From the NCBI GenBank assembly GCA_965198185.1, contig CBDAOU010000001.1:620001-684000 (forward strand): a DNA stretch of 64,000 bases. Direction: 5' to 3'. A program made the translations under genes and the position numbers. Every line of letters starts with the position of its first letter. The first letter of the stretch is position 1. The stretch comes from JAJECS01 sp965198185 (GTDB lineage: Bacteria; Chloroflexota; UBA11872). Below, piece after piece: positions 28,881 through 37,445 of this stretch. The notes beneath the pieces were generated by a model that had not been told where the DNA came from, did no database searches, and saw only the letters and a program-made list of their open reading frames with translations.

Positions 28881-29233
28881 ACCATCAGCCCTTCCACAGG
28901 CACGAGCCGCTTGGCGACCGGGTCGACGCCCATGAACACGCCCTCGAGCGCGAGCGCGCCAAGCAGGGGCAAAGTTCCCTCTTCGTTGAACAGCACCAGC
29001 GTGACGACCTCACGCCCCTCGATGCGCACCCACGTCTGGCCAACGTCCATGAGCCGGACCTCGCCCTGCCCAAACTGAAAGCTCTGACGAGTCAGCGGCG
29101 CCACGCCCAGTTCACGCAGCACCGACGCCGGGACCGAGGTGATAGATGCGCCGGTGTCCACTAGCGCATCCAGCGTCGTCCAACGCTCGCGTTCCTGGTC
29201 ACCGATGCCGATCGGAATGCTAAACGTTCCCAT
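28877..29233 (-). CDS. retropepsin-like aspartic protease (clan AA)
   Basis: 118 residues with the single-lobe aspartyl protease signature LDALVDTGASITSVPASVL (Asp-Thr-Gly-Ala) and a second hydrophobic-G segment PLLGALALEGVFMGVD. It is the size of a retropepsin monomer, so it would act as a dimer. These small cytoplasmic proteins are common in cyanobacteria and Chloroflexota but rarely studied. ATG start. Its 3' end abuts the HigB remnant, which suggests it was inserted there. Confidence 0.75.
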   Translation of the reverse strand: MGTFSIPIGIGDQERERWTTLDALVDTGASITSVPASVLRELGVAPLTRQSFQFGQGEVRLMDVGQTWVRIEGREVVTLVLFNEEGTLPLLGALALEGVFMGVDPVAKRLVPVEGLMV

Positions 29234-29339
29234 GTGTGGATGGTGTCAGACGGCGCACAGGCCGGCAACCCGGCGAAACGCTGTGCCGGCAACCTGGGCG
29301 ACCGATTAGGGGCTGAACAACGCGGGGAACGCAAGCCGG

Positions 29340-30386
29340 CTACGCCTTGTAGCATCCTAGCCGCCAGCTGGCCTTGTAGCAGGCCGCCAGCTGCCCTTCT
29401 CCCTTGTCCTCAAGCGGCGGATGGTCGTTGTCGCGGCAGAAGTCGTCGGCGATGGGGCAGCGGTCGTAGAAGCGGCAGCGGGGCGCGGGGTCCACGGGCG
29501 TCGAGACGCCGCCGGCGATTCTGACCGGGGCGCGGATGACGGTGGGATCGGGGATCGGCACGGCGGAGAGCAGCGCCTTGGTATAGGGGTGCTTGGGGTG
29601 CTGGAGCACGGACTCGGTCTCGCCCATTTCCACGATCTTGCCGAGATACATGACCGCGATGCGGGTGCACATATAGCGGGCCACGGCCAGGTCGTGGGTG
29701 ATGTAGAGATAGCTGATGCCCAGGCGGTCGGCCAGGCCCTGCATCAGTTGCATGACGCCGGTTCGGATCGAGACGTCCAGCATTGACGTGGGCTCGTCGG
29801 CGACCACGAAGATCGGCTCGATGACCAACGCCCGCGCAATGGCCGCGCGCTGCCGCTGGCCGCCGGAAAGCTCGTGGGGATACCGGAACAGGTACGCCGC
29901 GGGCGGCGTGAGCCCGACCAACTCCAGCATGCGGGACACGCGCTCCAGGCACTCATGCGGTCCGCAGGCGTTCTGGACCTTCAGCGGCTCGGCGACGGTG
30001 TCGAAGATCGTGCGGCGCGGGTTGAGCGACTCGTAGGGGTCCTGAAAGATCATCTGCGCCTGGCGTCGAAAGGCCTTCAGATCCGCCCCGGTCAGGGTGG
30101 TGAGGTCGGTTGGTGCTCCGCTGCCGTCGTCGAAAAGCACGCGCCCGTCGGTCGGCTCGGCGAGTCGGACCAACAGGCGGCCCGTGGTCGTCTTGCCGCA
30201 ACCCGACTCGCCGACCAGGCCGAAGCTCTCGCCACGCGCCAGCTCGAACGAAACACCGTCCACGGCGTGCACGAAGCTGCGGCTGCGCTCGAACATGCGG
30301 GTGGAGACGGGGAATCGCTTTTGAAGCCCCTCGATCTTGACCAGGGAATTGGTTCCGACGGACGACACCGGTGCGGCGGTGGCCAT
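29340..30386 (-). CDS. oppF: peptide ABC transporter ATP-binding protein (OppF/DppF type)
   Basis: A 348-residue ATPase with Walker A GESGCGKTTTGR, Q loop QMIFQDPYESLNPR, signature LSGGQRQRAAIARAL, Walker B VVADEPTSMLD and the OppF C-terminal Cys motif CRFYDRCPIADDFC. The start at 30386 overlaps the oppD stop by one base; an upstream-open frame has no homology. The C-terminus carries a short tandem duplication (ACYKASWRLGCYKA). Last gene of the operon. Confidence 0.93.
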   Translation of the reverse strand: MATAAPVSSVGTNSLVKIEGLQKRFPVSTRMFERSRSFVHAVDGVSFELARGESFGLVGESGCGKTTTGRLLVRLAEPTDGRVLFDDGSGAPTDLTTLTGADLKAFRRQAQMIFQDPYESLNPRRTIFDTVAEPLKVQNACGPHECLERVSRMLELVGLTPPAAYLFRYPHELSGGQRQRAAIARALVIEPIFVVADEPTSMLDVSIRTGVMQLMQGLADRLGISYLYITHDLAVARYMCTRIAVMYLGKIVEMGETESVLQHPKHPYTKALLSAVPIPDPTVIRAPVRIAGGVSTPVDPAPRCRFYDRCPIADDFCRDNDHPPLEDKGEGQLAACYKASWRLGCYKA

Positions 30387-31408
30387 CAGACCGCCTGGCC
30401 GTCGAGGGGATGCCAGCAGGCCGCCCAATGCGTGCCGGAGCGCACCGTCGGCGGCTCTTCCGAGCGGCAGACGTCGGTGGCGTAGGGACAGCGCGGGTGG
30501 AAGCGACAGCCGGGCGGCGGCGTGAGCAGGTTGGGAGGCTCGCCGGTCAGCATCCCCAGCTTGTGCTTGGGGCCGGTGACGCTGGGAAAGGCCGACATCA
30601 GCGTCTGCGTGTAGGGATGGATGGGGTGGTGAAAGACATCCACCGTCTCGCCCCACTCCACGATCCGGCCCGCGTACATCACGCCCACGACGTGGCTGAC
30701 CTCGGCGATGACCGCCATGTCGTGCGAGATGTAGATCAGGCTCATGTGCAGCTGCTGCTGGACCTTCCGCAGCTCCTTGAGAATGCGGTCCTGGACGATG
30801 ACGTCCAGCGCCGTGGTCGGCTCGTCGGCGATCAACAGGTCCGGTTCGCAGGCCAGGGCCATGGCGATGCCGGCGCGCTGTTTCATGCCGCCGCTGTACT
30901 CGTGCGGATAGCGCGGGATGAAGCTCGGATCGAGACTCACGAGGTCGAAGAGCTCCCGCACGCGCTCCATGGATACGTCGGGGGTTGACTTGATGTGGAC
31001 GTCGAGGGCCTCGATGATCTGATCGCCGACCCGGTAGACGGGGTTGAGCGCGTTCATCGCGGCCTGGAACACCATGGCGATGTGATTCCAGCGGTGCGGC
31101 CGCATCTCGTCGTCGGAGAGCGGGGCGAGGTCCGTTCCGTTCAGCAGCATCTTGCCCCCGATGAGGCGCGCGTTCTCCGGCAACAGCTTCAACAGGGCCA
31201 TGGCGATGGACGACTTGCCGCAGCCGGACTCTCCCACCAGGCCGACGGATTCCCCGCGCTGGACGGCGAATGAGACCCCGTCCACGGCGCGCACGTCGCC
31301 GGCCCGCGTCGCGTAGTACATGGTGAGGTCCTCGACGGCGAGAACCGGGTCGGGCGTGGCGACGCTATTCGTTGGCGCGGCGGCCGCTGGTTGAGGGTTC
31401 GTGTCCAC
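30386..31408 (-). CDS. oppD: peptide ABC transporter ATP-binding protein (OppD/DppD type)
   Basis: A 340-residue ATPase: Walker A GESGCGKSSIA, Q loop MVFQAAMNALNPVY, signature YSGGMKQRAGIAMAL, Walker B LLIADEPTTALD and the closing CRFHPRCPYATDVC motif. It pairs with OppF as the heterodimeric motor. It starts 9 bp after the small lipoprotein gene. Confidence 0.93.
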   Translation of the reverse strand: MDTNPQPAAAAPTNSVATPDPVLAVEDLTMYYATRAGDVRAVDGVSFAVQRGESVGLVGESGCGKSSIAMALLKLLPENARLIGGKMLLNGTDLAPLSDDEMRPHRWNHIAMVFQAAMNALNPVYRVGDQIIEALDVHIKSTPDVSMERVRELFDLVSLDPSFIPRYPHEYSGGMKQRAGIAMALACEPDLLIADEPTTALDVIVQDRILKELRKVQQQLHMSLIYISHDMAVIAEVSHVVGVMYAGRIVEWGETVDVFHHPIHPYTQTLMSAFPSVTGPKHKLGMLTGEPPNLLTPPPGCRFHPRCPYATDVCRSEEPPTVRSGTHWAACWHPLDGQAV

Positions 31409-31417
31409 GGTGGTTCG

Positions 31418-31723
31418 CTAGGTGACTCGAACCGGATGCGGGACGGGTTGATTGAAGAGATAGCCCTTCTCGTTGAAGGGAATCTCGTCCGGTTGCGTGT
31501 TGCCCGCCGCGGTCGTCGGCAATGCGTCCGGATCGCCGGGACCCATACATGCCGCCAGCACCGTGAACGCGCCGGCGGCGGAGAGCGCCTGTAGGAAGCG
31601 TCGGCGGTTCAGGCCCATCTGCCGCACCGGGTGCCTGCGTCGGGCAGCGTCGCCGGAGCCCCGACCCGGTTCGACAGGTGCTTGGTCCATCGTCATGCGT
31701 TTTCCCATATGGCGTTTGCTCAT
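31418..31723 (-). CDS. small Tat-type lipoprotein within the peptide ABC operon
   Basis: A 101-residue protein starting at an ATG that overlaps the permease stop (ATGA). A basic leader with NRRRFLQAL (39-47) and a hydrophobic run end in LAAC (Cys59), giving a twin-arginine lipoprotein signal. The mature part is only about 43 residues (GPGDPDALPTTAAGNTQ then a PxPHPVRVT tail), with no domain I recognise. It looks like the head of a solute-binding protein whose body is missing. Yet the frame is clean and both neighbours are coupled to it, so it may be a real small exported component. Confidence 0.65.
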   Translation of the reverse strand: MSKRHMGKRMTMDQAPVEPGRGSGDAARRRHPVRQMGLNRRRFLQALSAAGAFTVLAACMGPGDPDALPTTAAGNTQPDEIPFNEKGYLFNQPVPHPVRVT

Positions 31724-32670
31724 ATCCGTCGCAGCCGCGGGTTCACGACTTCGTCCAGCGATCGACCGAGCAGGTAGAACGACGAGCACAAGAGGGTGAT
31801 GGACAAGCTGGCGGGAAATATGAGCCACCAGTACTCGCCGACTTGCAGCAGGTATCCGGCGGACTCGGTGGTGTGGATCATCAGGCCCCAGCTCATCCGG
31901 ACGTCCAGCAGTCCCAGGAAGCTGAGCACGGCTTCCGAGAAGATGGCGCTGGTGACGGTGAACATCATGTAGAGGAATGAGAGCGGCAGCAGGTTGGGGA
32001 CGACGTGGACGAGCAGGATGTGCAGCGTTCCGCCGCCCGCCGCTCTGGCGGCCTCGATGTAGGGCTTGACGACGACGGAAAGCGCTTGGGATTTCAGCAC
32101 GACGCCGGTGCCGCCGAATCCCGAGAGCAGGCCGATCAGCACGGCCAACTCCAGATGCCCGACCTCGAACAGGGCGCTCAGCACGATGAGGATGCTGATC
32201 GCCGGCATCATGATCATGATGTCGGCCAGCCGCATCAGCAGCGTGTCCACCCAGCCGCCGTAGTAAGCGGCGATCGCGCCGACCATCGTGCCTATGCACA
32301 CGGTCATGAGCGCCGCGAGCAATCCGAGCAGGAACTCCGACCGCGTGCTGAACATGAGCTGGCTCAGGATGTCCCGGCCCAACGGATCGGTGCCGAGCGG
32401 GTGGCTCAGGCTTGGCGGCGCGGGCTGGTCGGGCTCGTCAAAGGCGTAGCCCACGATCGGGTCGTAGATGCGCTCGTCCCAGACCGTGTGCATCAGGATT
32501 GGATGCGCCGCGGCCAGCAGCAGATAGAAGAGGATGATCGCCAGTCCCAAGACGCCGATGCGCGTGCCGAGAAACAGCGACCAGTTCTGCCCAAGGCTTC
32601 GTCCCGCCAGCGCCAGGCGCATCTTCCACAGCGACGGCGCGGCGGCGGCATGCGTGGCTTCCAGGGTCAT
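31720..32670 (-). CDS. peptide ABC transporter permease (DppC/OppC type)
   Basis: A 316-residue inner-membrane permease with six predicted helices. It carries the OppC-type N-terminal loop HPLGTDPLGRDILSQL and the EAA-loop YIEAARAAGGGTLHILLVHVVPN, which contacts the ATPases. The start overlaps the dppB-type stop. It forms the transmembrane channel with the gene upstream. Confidence 0.92.
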   Translation of the reverse strand: MTLEATHAAAAPSLWKMRLALAGRSLGQNWSLFLGTRIGVLGLAIILFYLLLAAAHPILMHTVWDERIYDPIVGYAFDEPDQPAPPSLSHPLGTDPLGRDILSQLMFSTRSEFLLGLLAALMTVCIGTMVGAIAAYYGGWVDTLLMRLADIMIMMPAISILIVLSALFEVGHLELAVLIGLLSGFGGTGVVLKSQALSVVVKPYIEAARAAGGGTLHILLVHVVPNLLPLSFLYMMFTVTSAIFSEAVLSFLGLLDVRMSWGLMIHTTESAGYLLQVGEYWWLIFPASLSITLLCSSFYLLGRSLDEVVNPRLRRI

Positions 32671-33818
32671 CGATACCGGACTCTCGGGTCGAGATAGGCG
32701 TAGAGGACATCAGCTGCCAGGTGCGCCACGAGCACGAATACGCCCACAAAGACGAAGGCCCCCACCGCCAGCGGGAGGTCTTCGCTGACCGTCGCCGACA
32801 CCAGCGTTTGCCCCATCCCGGGCCAGGAGAAGACGGACTCGATGATGACGCCGCCGTCGATGGCGAAGGCCAGGCTGAAGACAAAGCTGGTCACCACCGG
32901 CAGCAAGGCGTTGCGGGCGACGTGTTTGTCGCGCACGTCCTTTTCCGGCAGTCCCTTGGCGCGGGCCACCATCACGTGATCTTCGCGAATGACCTCCAGC
33001 ATGCTGTTGCGGGTCAGCAACATGGTTCCGGCAAAGCTGATGAGCGTCAGCGTGGCGATGGGCAGGATCATGTGCTTGACGAGGTCCAGCGCCAGGTAGC
33101 CGACGCCCGACGCCAGCCACACGCCGATCACCGCCACGGCAGCGGCGGCGATGCTCCCCGCCTGGATGAGCGGCGCGGCGGTCAGACGCTTATTCCTGGT
33201 CGCCAGAAAGATGGCGAACACGACCACCGTCACGCCGGCGACCGTTGCCAGCATGAGATTGAAGATCGAATTCGAGTCCGTCGGCGCATCGCGCCACAAC
33301 ACCGGGTCCAAGAACTTGCCGATGGGCAGCCAGCCGGCCTTGAAGGCGAAGAGCCAGATCATCATGAGCCCGAACCACGGGGTGAATACCGTGTACAGCG
33401 AGACGCCGCCGATGGTTGAGGCGTATTCGACCCAGCCGCCGCGGCGCCAGGCGATGATCTTGCCCAGCGCGAATCCGAGATAGAAGGAAATCACGGTTGC
33501 CGTCGCGAATAGCACGAGCGTTCGCGGCAGGCGCTCCAGGATCACGTCGCCAACGGTCCTCGGATAAAGGCTGAAGGAGACGCCGAAGTTACCGGTGACC
33601 GTGTTCTTGAGATGGACCAGGTATTGCTTCCAGAGCGGCTCGTTGACGCCGAAGAGCTCCTGGAGGCCCGCGCGGGTCTCCGGCGGGAGACTGGGGTCCA
33701 TGGAGTAGAGGCGGGTGATATCGCCGGGCTGGGCGCTGACGAGAAAGAACACGATGGTCAGGAACACGAAGAGCGTCAGCAGGATTTGCACGGTGCGACG
33801 CAGGAGATAGGCAGCCAT
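32667..33818 (-). CDS. peptide ABC transporter permease (DppB/OppB type)
   Basis: A 383-residue permease. It begins MAAYLLRRTVQILLTLFVF, the standard DppB N-terminus, with the FGVSFSLYPRTVGDVILERLPRT-type segment and the EAA loop VMVARAKGLPEKDVRDKHVARN. It is longer than usual (family about 310-340) because of an extra hydrophobic pair around residues 190-240. Confidence 0.92.
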   Translation of the reverse strand: MAAYLLRRTVQILLTLFVFLTIVFFLVSAQPGDITRLYSMDPSLPPETRAGLQELFGVNEPLWKQYLVHLKNTVTGNFGVSFSLYPRTVGDVILERLPRTLVLFATATVISFYLGFALGKIIAWRRGGWVEYASTIGGVSLYTVFTPWFGLMMIWLFAFKAGWLPIGKFLDPVLWRDAPTDSNSIFNLMLATVAGVTVVVFAIFLATRNKRLTAAPLIQAGSIAAAAVAVIGVWLASGVGYLALDLVKHMILPIATLTLISFAGTMLLTRNSMLEVIREDHVMVARAKGLPEKDVRDKHVARNALLPVVTSFVFSLAFAIDGGVIIESVFSWPGMGQTLVSATVSEDLPLAVGAFVFVGVFVLVAHLAADVLYAYLDPRVRYR

Positions 33819-33901
33819 TCAAATCACCCGTGCGATCGCGATTCGGCCACTCATGCCGGGAATACGCCCATCCAGCCCCGCAATCTCAGCGCGGTCAAAC
33901 G

Positions 33902-35995
33902 CTACTTGATCAGCACCAGGTGTTGCAGCCCCTGTTGCTGCGCCATGCCGCCAAGCACCGAGGTGTAGGCGTACTCGACCCGCGACGGTCGGAACACGTC
34001 CACCTTCGGCGTCGTGAACAGCGTCACGTAGGGCAGGTCGTCCGCGAGCAGTTCCTGCATCTGATGGATCTTTTCGCGCGCGCCCTCGATGGTGGTCTCG
34101 GACAGCAGGGCAAAGGCCAGGGCATCGAATTCGGGGTTGGCGTAGCCGCCCCAGTTGTAGCCGCCCTCCTCGTTCTCGGGCGCGTGGCGGCTGTGGAAGA
34201 TGTTCTCCAGGTGGTTGGGGAAGATGCTGAAGCCCCAGCCCAGGATCCACATGTCAAGGTCCTCGGCCACCGTCTCGCTGAACAACCGGTCGACGAGGAC
34301 GTTGAAGCCCACCAACTGCGCCCGAACGGGAATGCCCAAGTCGTTCAGCCAGCGCTCGATCCAGATGGCGAAGGTGGACCGCAGGGGATCGTAGCCGGCG
34401 CTGGGCGCTATCAACTCGAGCTTGGGCACCTCAGATCCGTCGGGCATTCGCAGCCCCTTGCCCGGCGTGGACACGAAATCGCCGTCCTCGCTGACCTCCG
34501 GCTCCTGCTCATAGGTGAACCCGGCGTCTTTTAACAGCGCCACGGCCTGTGCGATTCGCTCGCCTTGGCTCAGCCCCTGACCGATCTTGGACGTGGCGTC
34601 GTTGTGCCAAAACGTGTTCCCTTCGGGGACCATGGCGTACATGGGGATCGCCGCGTCCTGCAGGATGGACCGCGACACAAACTCCTTGTCGATCACAGTC
34701 GCCACGGCCTGCCTGAACGCCTTGGAGCTCATCGGGCCCTTGCGCGTGTTGAATCCCAGATAGAACACGCCGTTGTCGAGATTGGTCACGACCTCCAGAT
34801 CGGGCGCTTGGCGGACGCGGTCCAGGAAGCCCTTCTCAAGCCCCAACGGGTTGAAGAGGAAGTCGATATCGCCCGTGGTCAGGGCGAGGATCGCCGAATC
34901 CTGGTTGCCATAGATGCTGAAGATCTCGGTCTCGAAGTGCGGGCCGATCTCGTACTCGAGAACTTTGTCGCCGGTGGCTTCACCGTAGGCGACCTCGGAG
35001 TAGCCGAGCCTCTCGTTCGTCTCCATGTACGCGCCGCTCTCGAACTCGCTCACGACGGCGCCCATCTGGAAGTAGCTCGGGACCGTCTCGTTCTCAAAGA
35101 AGGCGCCCGGTTCCCATTGGCGGTACGCGAGACCGTTGGAAGTGGGCTCGCCGTCGGGCACGTGCGCGAACAGGGCCTCAATCTGCTGAGCCATTTCGCC
35201 GGCCTTCTTGGCCTCCTCGACCACGGGCGCCCAGTAGTGCTCGGGGAGAATTGGCATGAACGCCAAGCCGAACTGCCACACGCTGAGGCCGGGCGTCTGT
35301 GGGTTCCCCTCGGCGTCGGTCGCCTTGAAGTAGATCTTCAGTCGATGGCTGTCGACGGCTTCCACCCGGTCGATGAACGCAGAATGAACCAGCTGGGCCC
35401 AGTTGCCGCCGAGCTGCAGGTCCATGACGGTGTTGACCGTGAAGACGAAGTCAGCCGCCGTCAGCTCCTCGCCGTCGCTCCAGGTCACGCCCCCTTTGAG
35501 CGAGACTTCGGTCGTCCAGAACTCGGCGCCGTCGACGGTCTGCTTTGCCAAGGGCGTCGGGAAACCGTCCGCGGCCACCGGGACCCAGTCGAACCGTTGC
35601 GCGGAATAGCCGTAGAGCTGCGTGGCGTAGCCACTGATCACGTATCCGGTCCAGACCGACCCAGCCGGCCCGCCCAGGTAGTTCCAGATATTGCGCGAGA
35701 TCGGATCCTCGAACAGCCCCATCTTGTAGATGGCCGGTCCGGTGGGGGCCGAGGTTTCGGCCGCCTCCGTGGCCGCCGGAGTCGGGGTGGCCTGGACGAT
35801 GCGCTCGACCTCCACGATCTTCTCGACCTCGACCGGGACTTCCACAATTTTTTCGACTTCGACGGTGACGGTGACGATCTTCTCGACCGGTGGAGGCTCG
35901 GCGGTGTCGCCGCAGGCAAGCGCCGAAGCGGCGACGACAAGACTGCCTACAAGGAATACCAGTGGTGCGCGCATGAGCCTGCCCATGAAAGCCAC
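33902..35995 (-). CDS. peptide ABC transporter substrate-binding lipoprotein (SBP family 5)
   Basis: A 697-residue extracellular binding protein. The signal peptide has lipobox SALAC (near residue 28; start at 35995, with internal ATGs at 35986 and 35974 as alternatives). A spacer of VEKIV/VEVEKIVEVP repeats and a TPTP run lead into the family-5 fold (LKGGVTWSDGEELTAADFVFT, FLYLGFNTRKGPMSSKAFRQAV). The repeated VEK-type coil after the lipobox is a pattern I associate with Chloroflexota. First gene of the operon, 84 bp before the permease. Confidence 0.92.
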   Translation of the reverse strand: MAFMGRLMRAPLVFLVGSLVVAASALACGDTAEPPPVEKIVTVTVEVEKIVEVPVEVEKIVEVERIVQATPTPAATEAAETSAPTGPAIYKMGLFEDPISRNIWNYLGGPAGSVWTGYVISGYATQLYGYSAQRFDWVPVAADGFPTPLAKQTVDGAEFWTTEVSLKGGVTWSDGEELTAADFVFTVNTVMDLQLGGNWAQLVHSAFIDRVEAVDSHRLKIYFKATDAEGNPQTPGLSVWQFGLAFMPILPEHYWAPVVEEAKKAGEMAQQIEALFAHVPDGEPTSNGLAYRQWEPGAFFENETVPSYFQMGAVVSEFESGAYMETNERLGYSEVAYGEATGDKVLEYEIGPHFETEIFSIYGNQDSAILALTTGDIDFLFNPLGLEKGFLDRVRQAPDLEVVTNLDNGVFYLGFNTRKGPMSSKAFRQAVATVIDKEFVSRSILQDAAIPMYAMVPEGNTFWHNDATSKIGQGLSQGERIAQAVALLKDAGFTYEQEPEVSEDGDFVSTPGKGLRMPDGSEVPKLELIAPSAGYDPLRSTFAIWIERWLNDLGIPVRAQLVGFNVLVDRLFSETVAEDLDMWILGWGFSIFPNHLENIFHSRHAPENEEGGYNWGGYANPEFDALAFALLSETTIEGAREKIHQMQELLADDLPYVTLFTTPKVDVFRPSRVEYAYTSVLGGMAQQQGLQHLVLIK

Positions 35996-36172
35996 ACCGC
36001 CATTGGAGTCTGGGACCGCGTCCCAATAGTACGCAGTGTCGTTCCGGCGTCGCGAGTCGAGGTAGCAAATCTTCCCGTTGCTCGCGTTCCCTCTAGCAGA
36101 CCGAAACCGGCGCTACCAGAGAATGGGCGCCGGGTATCGGGCGATCGCCGGGTCGGGGATCACAATGGTCGA

Positions 36173-36838
36173 GTGGTTGAAAAGGAGATCGTGGCCGAGA
36201 TTGAGGGCTTACAGAGAGTCATCGACGGCGCTCGCGCAGTCATCGACAACTTCCGCCCCCACATCCCCATCGACCCTGAATGGCCGGTGGTAGAGCTGGG
36301 CAAAGTCGCACGCCTTATCAACGGACGAGCCTATACGCGGTCTGAGCTACTGAAAGACGGACCAACGCCGGTTCTGCGCGTGGGGAAATTCTTCTCCAAC
36401 CGGGAATGGTTTTACTCGGACTTGCAGCTCAATGACGATAAATATTGCCGGGCCGGAGATCTATTGTACGCATGGTCAGCCTCATTTGGTCCTAGAATCT
36501 GGCACTGTCCAAGAGCAATCTTCCATTATCATATTTGGAAAATCGAAACTACTGAAGATATGAATAAGAAATTTCTCTACTACCTGCTTGATATGGAGTC
36601 TGAGAAAATCAAAGCAGATGGTCACGGCATCGCTATGATGCACGCGACCGAATCGGGCATGGAGCGTCGCGGATTGCCTCTTCCCCCTCTTGCCACACAG
36701 CAGTCAATCGTTGCGGAACTCGATGAGGAAGAGGGCCTGATCTCCGCCAATCGCAATCTGATCGACCGATTTGAGCGTAAGATCCAAGCCGCCATCGCCC
36801 GCGTCTGGGGCGATGGCGCTAGCCGAACAGTCGCGTAA
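36173..36838 (+). pseudogene. type I restriction specificity (HsdS) C-terminal fragment
   Basis: 221 codons from a GTG at 36173 (start arbitrary). It opens in the middle of the conserved central helix (EKEIVAEIEGLQRVIDGAR, then IPIDPEWPVVELG). It contains one target-recognition domain (PVLRVGKFF, WHCPRAIFHYHIWKIE) and the distal repeat (QQSIVAELDEEEGLISANRN). The N-terminal half and any hsdM/hsdR partner are absent; the upstream sequence is the divergent peptide-binding gene. The stretch is clearly AT-richer than its surroundings. It is a decayed remnant of a type I system or of an MTase-HsdS fusion. Confidence 0.75.
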
Positions 36839-37442
36839 GCCAAGCGACGAATCTCTGACAGAGATCGCCATCCACGTCGAGGTCTCGGGCTCGGATAGCC
36901 AGGCCCATTTGCCTAGGATCTTCCCGGGCAGCCAGCCAGGCATACAGCTGTGCCCGCACGGTCTTGCTCGCGGCGAACGGCGGGTTAGGTATCTCGTCGA
37001 TATACCGCTGCGAAAGCGGCCACACCGGATCGTCCGCCGGGACCATCTGGATCACGAAGTTTTCAAGCTCACCGGCTGAATGGTTGTCAGGCATCACCCA
37101 GACTCCGATGCGGGGCCTGTCGCTGGTGCTATTGATGATGGTTCCTGACGCTTCGGGTGAGCTTGGGATGCAAACGTCCTCGTCGGCAAGGCGATCTCTT
37201 ACGGCGTCCCAGCGAGCCGGGACATTGTGGTTGGCGTCTACGACGATCCCGATCGACTGACGCCCTGGAGCAAGGATGTCCGCGCCAAGATCATCCAGCA
37301 GCGTATCAATGCCACCCTTTGGCTCAACGTGAAAGGACGTTGACGGTTCGCAGCGCTCACATATCCGCGCCACGACATGCTTCTCATCCGGACCTTCGAC
37401 AATGAGCACACGGCTCAGCGACGCTGACCCAGGAAGCGACAC
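36819..37442 (-). CDS. DUF3226 / TOPRIM-like protein, partner of the AAA ATPase
   Basis: 207 residues. RVLIVEGPDEKHVVARICE (11-29) matches the first TOPRIM-type acidic motif (Glu16). IGIVVDANHNVPARWD (64-79) is the DxD-equivalent strand, and MPDNHSAGELENFV (117-130) is the third conserved patch of the DUF3226/DUF4435 group. Such proteins are nuclease-like effectors beside ABC/OLD-type ATPases. It starts 3 bp after the ATPase stop, so it is the second gene of a two-gene operon. Its end overlaps the HsdS fragment convergently by 20 bp. Effector activity is inferred from family logic only. Confidence 0.75.
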   Translation of the reverse strand: MSLPGSASLSRVLIVEGPDEKHVVARICERCEPSTSFHVEPKGGIDTLLDDLGADILAPGRQSIGIVVDANHNVPARWDAVRDRLADEDVCIPSSPEASGTIINSTSDRPRIGVWVMPDNHSAGELENFVIQMVPADDPVWPLSQRYIDEIPNPPFAASKTVRAQLYAWLAAREDPRQMGLAIRARDLDVDGDLCQRFVAWLTRLFG

Positions 37443-37445
37443 AAG

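Noticed and set aside
35774..35905. VEKIV-rich stretch as a nucleotide tandem repeat of interest
   Set aside because: It is the coiled spacer after the lipobox of a binding protein and is common in this kind of lipoprotein.
34565..36172. Upstream part of the long plus-strand frame leading into the HsdS fragment
   Set aside because: It is antisense to the peptide-binding lipoprotein gene; only the part after about 36173 matches HsdS.
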